This document shows positions 35,323-47,210 of a stretch of DNA of 64,000 nt, in pieces. Location of the stretch: NCBI RefSeq assembly GCF_051020955.1, contig NC_135026.1:5432501-5496500 (forward strand), read 5' to 3'. The stretch comes from Megalopta genalis (Eukaryota > Arthropoda > Insecta > Hymenoptera > Halictidae). Each line of letters opens with the position of its first letter. Within the stretch, counting starts at the first letter, position 1. The notes below the pieces were generated by a model, which saw only the letters and a list, made by a program, of their open reading frames with translations, searched no databases and was not told where the DNA came from. Made by a program: the position numbers and the translations under genes.

Positions 35323-36070
35323 ATCAGCGATGCCTCCGCTAACGCGAATAGTTAACAGGAACAGCAACACAACGGAGCAACGATTCACAAAGGATTCAGA
35401 AAAGAATCCGGCGCGAAACAAGGTAGTAGAATCGTCGAAGAACAGGCACAGCGAGTTAACGAAGAGGAGATGGTGGCGTATCTCGCAGGAGTTCGATAAC
35501 CTTCACCGTGAGCCAGAATAGACCGTGGAAGCAGGCAGTCATTAATTTCGTGAGACCGGGCCATGGCTCGAGCATTATCATCGCGATGATCGCGAGGATG
35601 ATCCCGTTACTTCCTCGGGTGTCCGATCGTGGGAATAACGAGCCGCGGCGGCTCTCCTCCGTTCGGCGGCCGGGATCGATCGCCGATCGGCCGATTTCTA
35701 CGCGATTTCGTTGCGCCCCGTTTATTTTCAATCGAGCCAGATAGAAATCTGGATCGTAAATCTCTCGAGAATAACAGAAAATCGCGGTACCCGTTTTCCG
35801 TTCGGGCCCGGCCCCTTGCGCAATCATCCCGTAACCCAGAATAGGCGCCCCGATTAGGTTCACCGATCGCCAATACACGGGATGAATCGTAAAACTAGAG
35901 ATTGGTCGTCGGTGGCTACGTCGAAAATCCATAACGCGTTCGTTCTCTTCGCCGAAGGTAATTTCGCTCTCGGCTTCGATGGGAAACATTTCTTTCGGGA
36001 TTCGCGAATTTCACTGGGCGTTTCTAGCCAAGCGATTCGAATACACAAATTATGAAGCATCGTTTCGTGA
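35323..36070. other. Single-copy island with a 177-codon open frame
   Basis: The minus frame 35456-35989 opens with ATG and is the longest ATG-initiated frame in non-repetitive DNA apart from the low-complexity 21.1 kb one. The predicted product has a basic middle and a more hydrophobic stretch near residues 130-170. I recognise no family. Two plus frames and another minus frame overlap it in the same GC-rich DNA, so chance openness is likely. Confidence 0.25.
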
Positions 36071-36519
36071 AACTTGACTCGAGTAATTGATTTTTTTCGA
36101 ATGGAATACGGTGGGATTGATTCTTCTCTCTCTTCGGCTTTCTTGTTCCAGGCTTTATTATTAATATGATGTGTGTGTCTTTCTTGATAGATTTTTATTT
36201 GATTAAACGTTTCCTATGTAGCCAATATTATTGCTGTGTGGCTCGTAAATAATTTTGTGTACACAAATATTTAGAGGGATTTTTTGCTGCTGCTACTGCA
36301 GAGGTATGGTTTTCCGATTTTGGCTTTTTTATATTGAACGATTTCACACATTTTTTTCTAAATTCATAACGAACGATTTTTTTCAGAACTTAAGAGTATG
36401 AGATAGAAATTTTACAACGAAGGTTCAGAGAGTGTAAAGGAGGATTCCTGTTGTTACTTTACACACATTTTTTATCGTGTTATAGCAAGATGCACATCGT
36501 GTGCGTATTGATCTTGCGG
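36071..36519. other. Single-copy AT-rich spacer
   Basis: No gene or repeat recognised. Confidence 0.35.
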
Positions 36520-36607
36520 AAAAAATCGGAACCTGCTCAACACGGGTCTCGAACCCAGGACCTCGCGCGTCGTAGCCGATCGACATACACGCGTAGCCAC
36601 GGGACCC
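36520..36607 (-). ncRNA. tRNA-like sequence: SINE head or tRNA pseudogene
   Basis: On the minus strand, GGTTCGAGACC (36545-36555) fits the Pol III B box exactly. TGGCTACGCGTG (36588-36599) is a fair A box, and the two starts are 44-45 nt apart, as in a tRNA. GGGTCCC lies at the expected 5' end (36601-36607) and TTTTTT follows the 3' side (36520-36525), like a Pol III terminator. The acceptor 3' half does not pair with GGGTCCC and the anticodon stem is mostly broken. The loop CTACGAC would put ACG in the anticodon position. It is therefore a tRNA-derived SINE or a decayed tRNA, not an intact gene. No second copy is in the window. Confidence 0.5.
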
Positions 36608-37800
36608 TACCGGCTTACGCAATCTCCGTGCGGTATGTTGTTCTTAGCACGTCCGGATCCACGCATCTGTTACAACTAGACCGCGGATCTTGACGCATTT
36701 ATGACGAAATGGAAGTAAATGTGTAAATTAGCAACAACTGATTGCGGTTTTATTAAATTTACCCAATGAAGAATCTCTTAATTAAAGAAGACAATTATCG
36801 TATAATATTGATTTTTCTAAAATGACACATGCGATATAAAAATTGTCTGCAATGATTACAAGATGCAGAAACTTAACAAACATTTATTTCCTTTCTGAAT
36901 AAATTTAACTAGTTGAATGTAACACACAACAGCATCATTAAATTCTTTGTTATAGATGCTTCTTATTTTTGTTCTATTTGTTTCACTCTGTTCTATTGAC
37001 ATTGTATTTTTATATTATTCAACAAAGGGCCCATCCCGCTAATTAATTAATTAATTTATTGAACATATACGAGAAATTGCCCATTATTTATAAAATTAAG
37101 AAAAAAACATCATTATCATTGAATCGTGCCGACTCCATCGGCGCAGGAAAACGTAGTTCACCAACGTGGCCCAATTCACCGGCACCGGTAAACTTATCTT
37201 CCGAATACGAATCGAAAATTGCGCAGATCTATCTCGATTCTCATGATTGTAAGGCGACGCGGTAACATGCATATAGGCAGAACACAACAAGTCCAGGAAC
37301 TTTCCCAGGCATTAAACGGCCCCCGCGAACGCCGCGGCAAAAAGTGACAGATCTTTCGTCGAAGTACCGTTCCGTAGAATTCAAAGCGCGATCTCTTGGG
37401 AAACAATTCTTTCCGCTGGATCGCGGAGGCCCGGTGAAAAGGTATCCCCGGAATTTCAGCATCCTCTTGGTACACGGCTGGGGGGGGGGGGGAGTGCGAG
37501 CTCCGAGCAATTTCTTTTTTAAAACGCACCGGCTAACGGTTACGAAACATCGCCGGGATCCGAAAGAATCCCGATGACCCCGGGAAGTGCTTCCAATCTG
37601 AACGGTTCAACGTCTTCTTGCAGCCTGCTACCGCGCCGGCAACAGGTTGCCGTAAGACTGCGCGTTTAAACGAGTTGGGGACGCTGCGAACGTTTCGGAC
37701 TTTATTTTGTACTTTGGTGTTTCGTGTGCGAAATTGATAGCTCGATTGTGTGGTCATTTTATTGAAAGACAGTCCGAAAACTCGGTCGAATTATGGTCGC
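36608..37800. other. Single-copy DNA, AT-rich then GC-rich
   Basis: AT-rich to about 37110, then GC-richer with overlapping frames on both strands (37194-37529 minus, 37344-37577 plus). None is recognised. Confidence 0.35.
37480..37492. repeat. G13 homopolymer
   Basis: Thirteen consecutive G residues. Confidence 0.95.
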
Positions 37801-38500
37801 GCGACATGGCATGTCCGCGAGCTAACCTAAAACTGAATTAATCTGAAATTGAAATAATCCAAGGCTAAATCAATTAAGAACTGATCTAACCTAAAAGTAA
37901 ACTAGTAGGAAACTAAACTAACCTAAAACTGAACGAAATAAAGAATGTACTAATCAGAAAATAAAGTAATCAAAAACTAATTAAACTAAAATTGAACTGA
38001 ACAAAAAATACAACTAACCTAAAAGTAAACTAACTAAAAACGAAGCTAATTTAAACTAAATCTTGTAACTTGAGACAACACAATAGGAGTCTTGTTACAT
38101 ATAGGACACCCGGTACATGGTCAAGGTTCAGGATCAACCTAAAACTAAACTAATCAGAAAATAAAATAGCTTAAAATTAAATAAATCCAAAACTAAACTA
38201 ACCTAAAACTGAACTGAACAATTAATTAACTAACCTAAAAGTAAATTAACTTAAAAGTAAACTAACCAAAAACCAAACTAATAAAAAAAAAACTAAACCT
38301 AATCTCGTAATCTAAAACGACAGAATAGGAGTATTGTTACATATAGGACACCCGGTACATGATTCCCCACTACACGTGCTGCAAAATATTTTCTGGCAAC
38401 CTTGTAATCACTAACCTAAACCTGAAGTAACCTGAAACTGAACTAATCAGAACCAAAACTAACCTAAAAACTGAACTAAACAAAAGTCCCACCGCCAAAA
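37801..38500. repeat. CCTAAAACTGAACTAA-type degenerate repeat
   Basis: Short units of about 16 bp (AACCTAAAACTAAACTAA) with an embedded ~240-bp duplication. AATAGGAGTCTTGTTACATA followed by GGACACCCGGTACATG (38104) recurs as AATAGGAGTATTGTTACATA with GGACACCCGGTACATG (38346). Confidence 0.85.
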
Positions 38501-39225
38501 ACAAAAGCCTTTGCATCGCTTTCGGAAGGACTCCGTTCGATGGGGGACCGAGGTGAGTTGCGAGACAACATTGGGAAAATATCAATCAAAATGTACAAGG
38601 ACGCAGGGGAGCGGAAAGGAAAGGATGATGGGGCCCGTTGGTGTGGGTAACCGCAGGGGATCGGATATACGCGAAAACAAGCGGTTACTTCATCGAAGAG
38701 TTCCTATCTCGGCGAGAATCTGTGGTAACTGACCATCCGCGTTTGACGATTCGAATCCTCGTTTCACGTGTTTGATAATCATCTTAATGCGGAACACGCT
38801 GCTCGGTCGAGGGCAGGCCGCCGCGGCGGCGGGGAGCGGGCCGCAGCGCCGCGGCTCGCTGAACCGTGTACGCAATTCTACGCAGAGGCCGGGTTGTCGA
38901 ACCTGCTTCTCTCACGTGATCCAGCAATTTCACGGCGGAAGTGCGAATACGGTGTTTCGCCGATTGCCGGGTAATTTCGATTATTCGGCCCGCGGTAACG
39001 CCTCGCCCGCAGGAAATTGACAATGATTCGTTAACTATCGTTGTTGTGCAACGCGAGCCGGATTGCGATCTGTGAAAAACGGGGCACAATATCGCGCGGG
39101 CCCCTTTGTTCCCTTTGACGATTGTTACTGGACGCGGTGCGTTTGCGTCGAGCCTGAAGCGCATCTAGACCGGTGCTAGACTGGTGTCAAAATCTACGCG
39201 GTGAGCTGAAAGTAACGTTAATCTG
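38501..39225. other. GC-rich single-copy island
   Basis: Contains a CCGCGGCGGCGGGG stretch near 38820. Frames on both strands overlap heavily (38784-39164 minus, 38768-39020 plus). No gene called. Confidence 0.35.
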
Positions 39226-39930
39226 CAGGGTGTAAGTGTAACTTTTTATTTTGAGGTTATTTTGGTCGGGTTCGTTTAATGACTCGGGGACACACTTCCA
39301 GGACACCCTGTATATATAACAATGCGCGTAATAATAATACATTAACTCTGGCATTAACTCCGACTTGAAAGTGAATTAATCTAAAACTGAAGTAACCTAA
39401 AATTGAACTGACGGAAAATTGAACTAACCTGAAATTAAAATAACTAAAATCGCAGATGGTTATACAAGATTTAAATGACATTCTTGACAACGTATTTCAA
39501 GCTTATTAAATTCGTTTTAGGGATGACATTTGTAAGTAGTGACTGCTTATAATAGGAGTTTCGGGACACCCGGTATATATAATAATGCGCGGAATACCAT
39601 GACGCTAACCCTGACTTAAAACGGAACCAATTTAAAACTGAAGTAACCTAAAATTAAACTGGTCAAAAATTAAGCTAACCTGAAATTAAACTGACCAAAA
39701 ATTAAGCTAACCTCAAATTAATCTGACCAAAAATTAAACTAACCTAAAATTGAATTCAACTGAAACTAAACTAACCAAAAATGTGGATACTTGTTCAAGA
39801 TTTAAATGATATCCTTGATAACATATTTCAAAGCTACCAAATTCATCATACGGATGATTCCCTTGCAAGTGCAACATGAATTCCAAGACACCCCGTATAT
39901 ACAAATATTTTCACAAAATCAAAATAAATG
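39226..39930. repeat. Dispersed repeat with GGACACCC-GTATAT motifs and AACCTAAAATTAAACT words
   Basis: GGACACCCTGTATAT (39301), GGGACACCCGGTATATAT (39563) and AAGACACCCCGTATAT (39885) alternate with AACCTAAAATTGAACT tandem words. TTCTTGACAACGTATTTC (about 39480) and CCTTGATAACATATTTC (about 39810) match the outer end of the foldback module, linking this block to that family and to 37.8-38.5 kb. Confidence 0.75.
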
Positions 39931-39997
39931 AGACACAAACGTAGAAAATAGCACCACGAACATTTCTAATTAAATAGATGACCTTCCAATCCCAGAT

Positions 39998-40220
39998 AGC
40001 ACAAAGACGTCTTTAAGACGTCTTATGGATGTCTAAAAGACGTCGTTCAGACGTCTTATGGACGTGTAAAAGACGTCGTTCTAACACCTACAGAGGGTGT
40101 CTTAGAGACGTCCATAAAACGTCTTGACTTGTAACAGAGGACGTTTCTAAGCCGTTCGTAGGCCATTCGTAGACCATTCGTACGCCATTCGTAGGTCTAC
40201 GCTACACGTCTTTAAGACCA
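39998..40220. mobile_element. GACGTC-rich element 1
   Basis: It starts near CCCAGATAGCACAAAGACGT and carries repeated AAGACGTCTTATGGA and AAAAGACGTCG words. Four tandem 11-bp units of GCCATTCGTAG type follow (40151-40194). It is non-coding and resembles the elements at 41.1 and 44.0 kb. Confidence 0.7.
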
Positions 40221-41080
40221 ATGGTCCCAAAACTGCGTCCCCAAAAATGTCCTAAAATCTACCATAAATTATGAACCTGTCATGGCCGCCTCAGGCAAGC
40301 ACTCCCAGCTTGCACCGAGACCGCCACGAACGAACCTAATTCGCGTACCACGATTCCCATTGAACCGGGCTCGGCGCATCGGACGCAATGATTCACAATA
40401 GAGTTACAAGAAGTTACGGCTCGATTGCCACGCATTATCCACATTCCGCGGGCCCGATCGAAGGTAGTCCCCGGTGCTTCCTGGTGAAACGCAACACCAG
40501 ATTGAAATCCGCGGACCGCGGGTACCGGCGGGCAGCCGCCGCGCCGCGTCGGGAGAAATCGCGATAGCAAACCGCTTATCTGGGAACATCTATCAAAGAC
40601 CTCCGACCCCGGTGATTCGTCTCTCTTGTCGAACGTGCCTACATACCTTTAACTTAAACGATCAGCTCCGTCCACCTCCCCCCCCCCTCCTCTCCTCCGC
40701 GCCCCACCGGTTCACTTCGAGCGGTTCCGTTCACGCCTCGGGCGACCACCCCTCATATTCGATCGGTTTTCTCGGCCCGCGTTCACTTCCTGGACAATGC
40801 CGGAACACCTGCGCGTCGAGCCATCTTCATTTTCTTATCGGCCACAGCGCCGTGGTAGCTGCTTTTTGCCGTCGGCTGTCCGACGGCTCGAGCACTTAGG
40901 CTCGCGGGCGATTGGTCGTTTTGGGATTTGAGAAATGGATGCTTCTCGTGGTGTGCTGGGTGAAGTGGGACTTTCCGATGGGAGACTTTGTGAAGACGCG
41001 ACTCGCAAGTGGCACCTGTTTGTTTTGGTCATGGTGTAAGACGGAACTGGAGATCGTTGATCTTCTAGTTGGTGTATTTT
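40221..41080. other. Single-copy GC-rich island
   Basis: A C9 run lies at 40679-40687. The 141-codon plus frame (40474-40899) shows a poly-Pro patch from that run and no domain. Confidence 0.35.
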
Positions 41081-41416
41081 TAAGAAGCACTGGACGTCTT
41101 AAACGCGTCCATTTTACGTCTGTTTTACGTCTGAATGTCCTACGCCCTGAAACGGACGTATTTAAGACGTTTTTCGGACGTTGAATGAGCGTCCAATTCG
41201 GGACGTCTTAAACACGCCCATTTAACGTCTGTTTAAGACATCTTTCGGACGTTAAAAGAGCGTCCAATTTGAGACGTCTTAAAGACGTCCATTTTAGGTC
41301 CATTGTAGGTCTGAACGTCGTACGTCCTGAAATGGACGTCTTTAAAACGTCTTGCTTCAGATGTTAAAAGGACGTCCAATTCGGGACGTCTTAAAGACGT
41401 CCAGTGCTTATTGGGT
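41081..41416. mobile_element. GACGTC-rich element 2 with terminal inverted repeats
   Basis: The left end reads AAGCACTGGACGTCTTAAA and the right end TTAAAGACGTCCAGTGCTTA, inverted copies of each other. The interior holds many GGACGTCTTAAAGACGTCC palindromes and TACGTCCTGAAA-GGACG words. At about 330 bp and without coding capacity it looks like a MITE-class element. No clear target duplication is visible. Confidence 0.8.
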
Positions 41417-41439
41417 ACTTTCTCTCAGATTGTCCCTCG

Positions 41440-41550
41440 ACTTGGGAACGAAGATGGACAATTTTGGAAGAGGAGATACGATTATTCGAGCCTTGCTACT
41501 CATTTCAATAGTTGTTTCTTCCCAAATTGTCCATTTTGGTTTACAATCGA
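41440..41550. repeat. Inverted GGACAATTTTGGAAGAGG motif
   Basis: GATGGACAATTTTGGAAGAG (about 41453) is mirrored by CTTCCCAAATTGTCCATTTT (about 41518). The same motif appears once at 23.38 kb. Confidence 0.65.
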
Positions 41551-42579
41551 TGAGAATTTACTGTATCTATGATCAATGACGAATCACAGGTAGCGGAAAA
41601 GGCAGCGATCTGCTAGCGATTTTTTTTTAGTCTCCGCACGATCCTCGCAGGATGGAGCACATAAGCTCGAGCACATAACCTCGCCGCGCGAACCATAAAC
41701 TCGTCGATCACCCAAAGAAATGACGCGGCTCTGCGTAAAATTCTCATCGATATCTTCGGGGAAGCAAGCGAACGGGGCCCGATCCGGCGCATAGTTCACT
41801 TCGGTTTGATGTCGGGCTCTCGCTATCGCGTTACTGTCGTATTAGGCTCCCGGCGCATTAATAACGCAGCCGATGAAGTTACACACAGCGGCGGCGGCGG
41901 CGGCCGTGCACTTGGATTCGCGCGGTGCCGCGAGTGTCGGAAGCCGCGGGCCCTAACAATATTGCCCCGTTACACAATATCGTAACATAAAGGCACCGGC
42001 GTCGACGACGCTCCGTACGGCACGGGGGGGAACCAGCCGAGAAAACGTTGCGCGCGTTGTTACGAACACGAGCCGTAACGCATACGGTGGTGCTTCTGCT
42101 CTCCGGGGCCGCTTCGACGTTTCCTTGAGAAAATCGCCTCGACTCGTCTCGCCGCGCCTCGCCTCGCGTCCAGGGAATTCCAGCCGCAGCATTTGCAAGC
42201 GTAATAGCGCGTTCGCCTATCTACACTTCCTGAAGATGCTTTCCTATCGTTCCCGATACCGTGGTACGAGCCAGCCGTGCTGCACTTACCCGGGACTTTC
42301 GTTTTCGCCGGGCTAAACGTGCATCCACTCCCGGCGTTCTATCCAACAATGCAATTTTCCGTCGTCGCGATTTACATGCGAGCGATAACCGCCCCGGGGC
42401 TTCCTCCCGGCGAAATTCGGAGGTAAGGTTCAAGTTCGCGTACCGGGTGTCTCGGAAATTCGCGGTGGAAGGGATCGGGGTGATCGATGGGGCGGTTTAG
42501 AGCCATTTTTTGGCAGGTGCTTGCTTCGGCAATTGTTCGCCAATTTCGATGACCTACGGATACGTTAGGTCCGGATTCG
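41551..42579. other. GC-rich single-copy island
   Basis: Contains a (GGC)n tract at about 41890-41906 and CG-rich DNA. Short frames overlap on both strands (41953-42198, 42221-42433, 42261-42500). None is recognised. Confidence 0.35.
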
Positions 42580-43390
42580 ATCTTAGATCGACCTGAATTA
42601 AATTTCAATTAGGTCAGAGTTAAATTTGTGATAGGTCAGAATTAATAAAAGTATAATTTTTTAGGAGAGTTATTGTAATATCTTCAGATTTTAAAGTAGT
42701 ATAGTCTAAGTGTCTAGACGAAAACTGGGTTAAATATGGATTAAATCTGTATTAAGTGAAATCTGTATTAAGTGAAATCAAATCAAATCTGTATTAGATC
42801 TGATTTAGGTCTGCATTAAGACTGCATTAGGTCTGACTTAGATCTGATTTAGGTCTACATTAATTCTGTATTAGGTCTGACTTAGATCTGATTTAGGTCC
42901 ACATTAAATCTATATTAGGTCTGACTTAGATCTGATTTAGGTCTGACTTAGATCTGATTTAGGTCTCTATTAAGCCTGCATTAGGTCTGACTTAATTCTG
43001 ATTCAGATTTGAATTAAATCTGCATTAGATCTGATTTAAGTCTGCATTAAGCCTGAATTAGGTCTGGCTTAGACCTGTTTAAGTCAGCATTAAGCCTGCA
43101 TTAGGTCTAGCTTAAATCTAATTTAAGTCTGTATTAAGTGTGTATTACGACTGGCTTAGATCTGATTTAGGTCTGCATTTAGCCTGTATTAGGTCTGACT
43201 TAGATCTGCTTTAGGTCTCCATTATGTCTGTATTAGGTACGACTTAGATCTGATTTAGGTCTGCACTAAGCCTGCATTAGGTCTGACTTAGATCTGATTT
43301 AGGTCTGCACTAAGCCTGCATTAGGTCTGACTTAGATCCGATGCAGATCTGAATTAAATCTGCATCAATGCATCATAGTTAAATCTGTTC
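42580..43390. repeat. 11-bp TTAGGTCTGAC array with 44-bp higher order
   Basis: Units TTAGGTCTGAC, TTAGATCTGAT, TTAGGTCTGCA and TTAAGCCTGCA rotate in that order, so GCATTAGGTCTGAC recurs 44 bp apart (43274 and 43318). This is the reverse complement of the CCTAATCTAGA-type word in the 19.9 and 34.8 kb satellites. Confidence 0.93.
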
Positions 43391-44034
43391 ACGAAAAATG
43401 CATAAAACCCTGCGGTCCGCTGATGAGTCATCTATCTAGCAGTTCGAAGACGAGACGCCTCCTTTCTTTTCCCGCAATCCTCCACTGTCCGCCCAGCCGG
43501 CCGGCGTTCCCGCCAGCAATTATTCCGTCTTCGGTGTAACAAAACGCGCTCTTCCTGTGTGAAAGCTCGCCGCGATCGCGGGACCAACGACGCGTTAATT
43601 GCACCCCGGGAAAACCGTGGGGCGTGTTCGCCCCGGTGATCGTCTAAATCGAAGCGCCGATCCGTCACGCTGACCTATGGACGTTCGCCGACGGTGGAGC
43701 GCCGCGTGATCCCAAGTGAAACTCATGGGAAACGAACCGAGGACTCTCGCGATGCTCGAGCGACACGGTTATGTTGCTTTCAACAGCTGCTGGTCGCTCG
43801 GTTATTTACGCGCGTTGCTCGGACAGTAAACGCCAGTGACGGCGTAGCCGTTCGATATTATATGGCCGTTCACGCGGCAGAAAGTTTCCTACGATCTCCG
43901 AACGATCACGAAGGTAATTAAGCCGGTTCCGAACCTTCCCCATGCGCCGCGGAAATCTCCGCGCAACGATCCACTTTAAATTTATGCGGCTACGCCGGTA
44001 TATTTGTTTTTAATCCGTCGAATAAGCCGGAAAA
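43391..44034. other. GC-rich single-copy island
   Basis: Two 75-78-codon frames (43432-43668 minus, 43694-43921 plus) are unrecognised. The stretch CTGATGAGTCATC near 43420 echoes CCGATGAGTCATC at about 2360, the only similarity seen between the two loci. Confidence 0.35.
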
Positions 44035-44450
44035 CAATGTTCGGACCTAAAATGGACGTAAAATGAACGTCGTTAAGACGTCTTAAAGACATCCATTTTA
44101 GGTCTAGTTTTAGTCGAAACTTCGTACGTCCTGAAATGGGCGTCTTTAAGACGTCCTGCTTCAGACGTTAAAAGGACGTCCAATTTGGAAGGTCATTAAG
44201 ACGTCCCAAATTAGATGTCCTGTGAACATCTGCTGATAATACGTCGAAAAGACATCCATTTTGAGGAGTACGACGATCAGACCTAAAGTGGACGTAAAAT
44301 GGACGTATTTAAGACGTCCTAAACTGGACGTTCCGTTAACATCGGGGATAAGACGTCGAAAAGACGCCATTTTGGAGCGTACGACGATCAGACCTAAAAT
44401 GGACGTAAAATGTACGTCTTTAAGACGTTCAGTGATTATCGGGATGAATC
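44035..44450. mobile_element. GACGTC-rich element 3
   Basis: AAATGGACGTAAAATG and AAGACGTC words run through it, with CGTACGACGATCAGACCTAA present twice (about 44270 and 44380) and a TAGGTCTAG/CGTACGTCCTGAAATGG half in opposite sense on the left. The right end CAGTGATTATCGGG matches the CAGTGCTTATTGGG end of element 2. Confidence 0.75.
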
Positions 44451-44638
44451 CATAAAGTGGATGCGGTTGTACAAATTGCAACAAAAGACACGAACTATAA
44501 ACAAATCATACAAAGTCCTGTAAAATAGGGATATAAAATGACGTCGATCATAAATAAATAAAAACGTTTTATACTAAATCGAAAGTTTTTTTGTATCGTT
44601 GACAATTAAATGCTCTACCTTAATACACGGTAAAAGAT
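44451..44638. other. AT-rich spacer before the hexanucleotide tract
   Basis: No feature visible. Confidence 0.4.
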
Positions 44639-45004
<366 letters not shown>

Positions 45005-45080
45005 TATATGTAGATATAGATGTAGATGTAGACGTATAGGTATACTTTATGTATATGCATATGTATATATGCATATTTCT

Positions 45081-45884
45081 CGTACGACTGTACGTACATC
45101 GAAATCGCCGTCGCGTCGCGTAGCAGCGGCAGATGTAGCCATCTGCCGGCGAGCGTCTGAGTCAGCCGGCTGCACAGTGGACGGCGAAGAACGGAAGATG
45201 TTCTCTCCGTTGATTACGTTAATTGCGCGATCGCTCGCGTCCCACGATTACTTGGGGTCCGGATTCGGGAGGAGGCTGAGGCCCCGTACGGACCACGTCC
45301 CTCCCCGGGGATTACTTAACGCGAGATGTGCCCGTCGACTTAATTGCGCCGCGATGTTGTGCAAGATATTTCGCCTCTTCGGACGACCAGTTTCCGGCTG
45401 ACAGAAAGCTAGTCGGATTGTTCCGAACGGAAAGTTGAGCAAGGCCTGGTTTGTTCGCCGGCCCGCCATGCCGCGCGGCGCGGTGCGCCGTGTCCCCAGG
45501 GTCCCCGGGGGGACTGACCGTAAACCGAGACAATGGGCCTTTGATTCGGAAGCCGATGGGATTATGTTAATGTCCACTGTCTAGCGGTGATTCTCGTTAG
45601 AGGGAAATGTTGAACATTTAATCCTGCCGCGATGGGAATCTAACTGGGCCCCGCGCGCCGATGTGCCCTCCGCGAACGCCGTTCCGCGATTTACGTCGGG
45701 CCCGCTCGACGTGTCGACGCTTTCGTTATGTTAATTAAACCTATCCGCGTGTCCATTGACGGCGCGCGATTGACACTCGCACTCGAGATTTCTGGAGGTT
45801 TCAGCGTCAGTCAATGATATTCCGTTCTTTTCGGGTGAAACTCTGTCCTCCCGACGTCGTGACATCTAATGTCGCACCAATTGA
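45081..45884. other. GC-rich single-copy island
   Basis: Unique sequence. Opposed frames at 45248-45577 and 44643-45401 are chance frames, the latter extending from the hexanucleotide tract. Confidence 0.35.
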
Positions 45885-46640
45885 ACATTTCGACAAATAT
45901 CGACGGTGTATCGATGGTACGATCTATCGATAACATATCGCTTAGATATGGTATCGATATGATCGATACATCGTTATGAATCGACAAGTATCGAAGTGTC
46001 ATCGAAACTATCGATTGTATTGTTAAATATCGATGAGAGCGATATCTCGTTAAGTATCGATATTTTATCGAAACTATCAATATTTTATCGAAGCTATCGA
46101 TATATCATTGAGCATCGATATGTTATCGAAACCATCGATTGTATCGTTAAGTATCGATATGATCGATATATCATTAAATATCGATAAGTTATCGGAAGTA
46201 ACGATATATCGTTAAGTATCGATATTTTATCGAAGTCATCGATATCTCGTTGAGTATCGATGTTTTATCGAAACTATCGATATATCATTAAGTATCGATA
46301 TGTTATCGAAACTATCGATATATCACTAAGTATCGATATGATATCGAAACCATCGATTGTAACGTTAAGTATCGAAATGGTCGATCTATCATAAAGTATC
46401 GATACGTTATCGAAAGCATCGATTGTATCGTTGATCCTATTATGATCGATATATCGTTAAATATCGACACGTTATCGGAACTATCGATATATCGTTAAGT
46501 ATCGATATTTTATCGAAGTCATCGATATCCCTTTAAGAATCGATATTTTATGGAAACTATCGATATATCGTTAAGTATCGATGTGTTATCGAAGCCATCG
46601 ATATCTCGATAAGTATCGACATTTTATCGAAACTACTACT
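45885..46640. repeat. TATCGATA-rich array, left
   Basis: Degenerate units of roughly 35-60 bp such as TTAAGTATCGATATTTTATC and GAAACTATCGATATATCG. At least fifteen exact TATCGATA octamers are present. The beginning, TTTCGACAAATATCGA...TACGATCTATCGATA, is repeated at the beginning of the right array. Confidence 0.94.
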
Positions 46641-47210
46641 GCTACGAGAAAACAATTTTTCTTTTACTTATCGCCAACGATCGCAACGAAGTGGAAAAAC
46701 TCTCGTCGCGATCGGAATGGCAATCTCCGTTTGCCAACGTCGTATTGGCACAGAGTGGCCAGATGCTCTCCCGCGTAACATCTCCCGTCATTTGTATCAC
46801 GATCCCCGATTGTCTTCGTAAGGATTTCGCAACGAAACGGACAAGAGATTACGATGTTCCTTGTTGTCAATTACGAACGAGCCACCGCGCAGCCACCGGC
46901 AGCGGCTGCGGCGGCGTCACGTCTGCCAGCGGGACTCCCGGATAGTCCATCGGCAGGCCAATTGAATGAACCGAAAGCATTTACTGTTACATGAGAAGAA
47001 GATTGCATCAGCGAAACTTTCCTGGCTCCTGTAATTGGGCTAGTTACGACTAGTACTTTGATTCTTTCGCTGATGTAATTTCGTATCTGTGCTCGACGAG
47101 AAACCGAACATTGTTCTATCCACGGCGCCGCCGGTGCAAAACGCTCGAGTAATCCGAGCCGTTTGTTATCCGACGCAGCTTCGCGTTCAGACGAAGTATC
47201 AACGACGCGG
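46641..47210. other. Single-copy island between the two TATCGATA arrays
   Basis: GC-rich unique DNA with a short inverted repeat: ATTGCATCAGCGAAA (about 47004) against TTTCGCTGATGTAAT (about 47068). A 132-codon minus frame (46871-47269) ends in an Ala-rich patch and is not recognised. Confidence 0.4.

Noticed and set aside
35456..35989. 177-codon ATG-initiated minus frame
   Set aside because: No recognisable family, overlapped by other open frames on both strands in stop-poor GC-rich DNA, and no splice or promoter context. Kept only as an island description.
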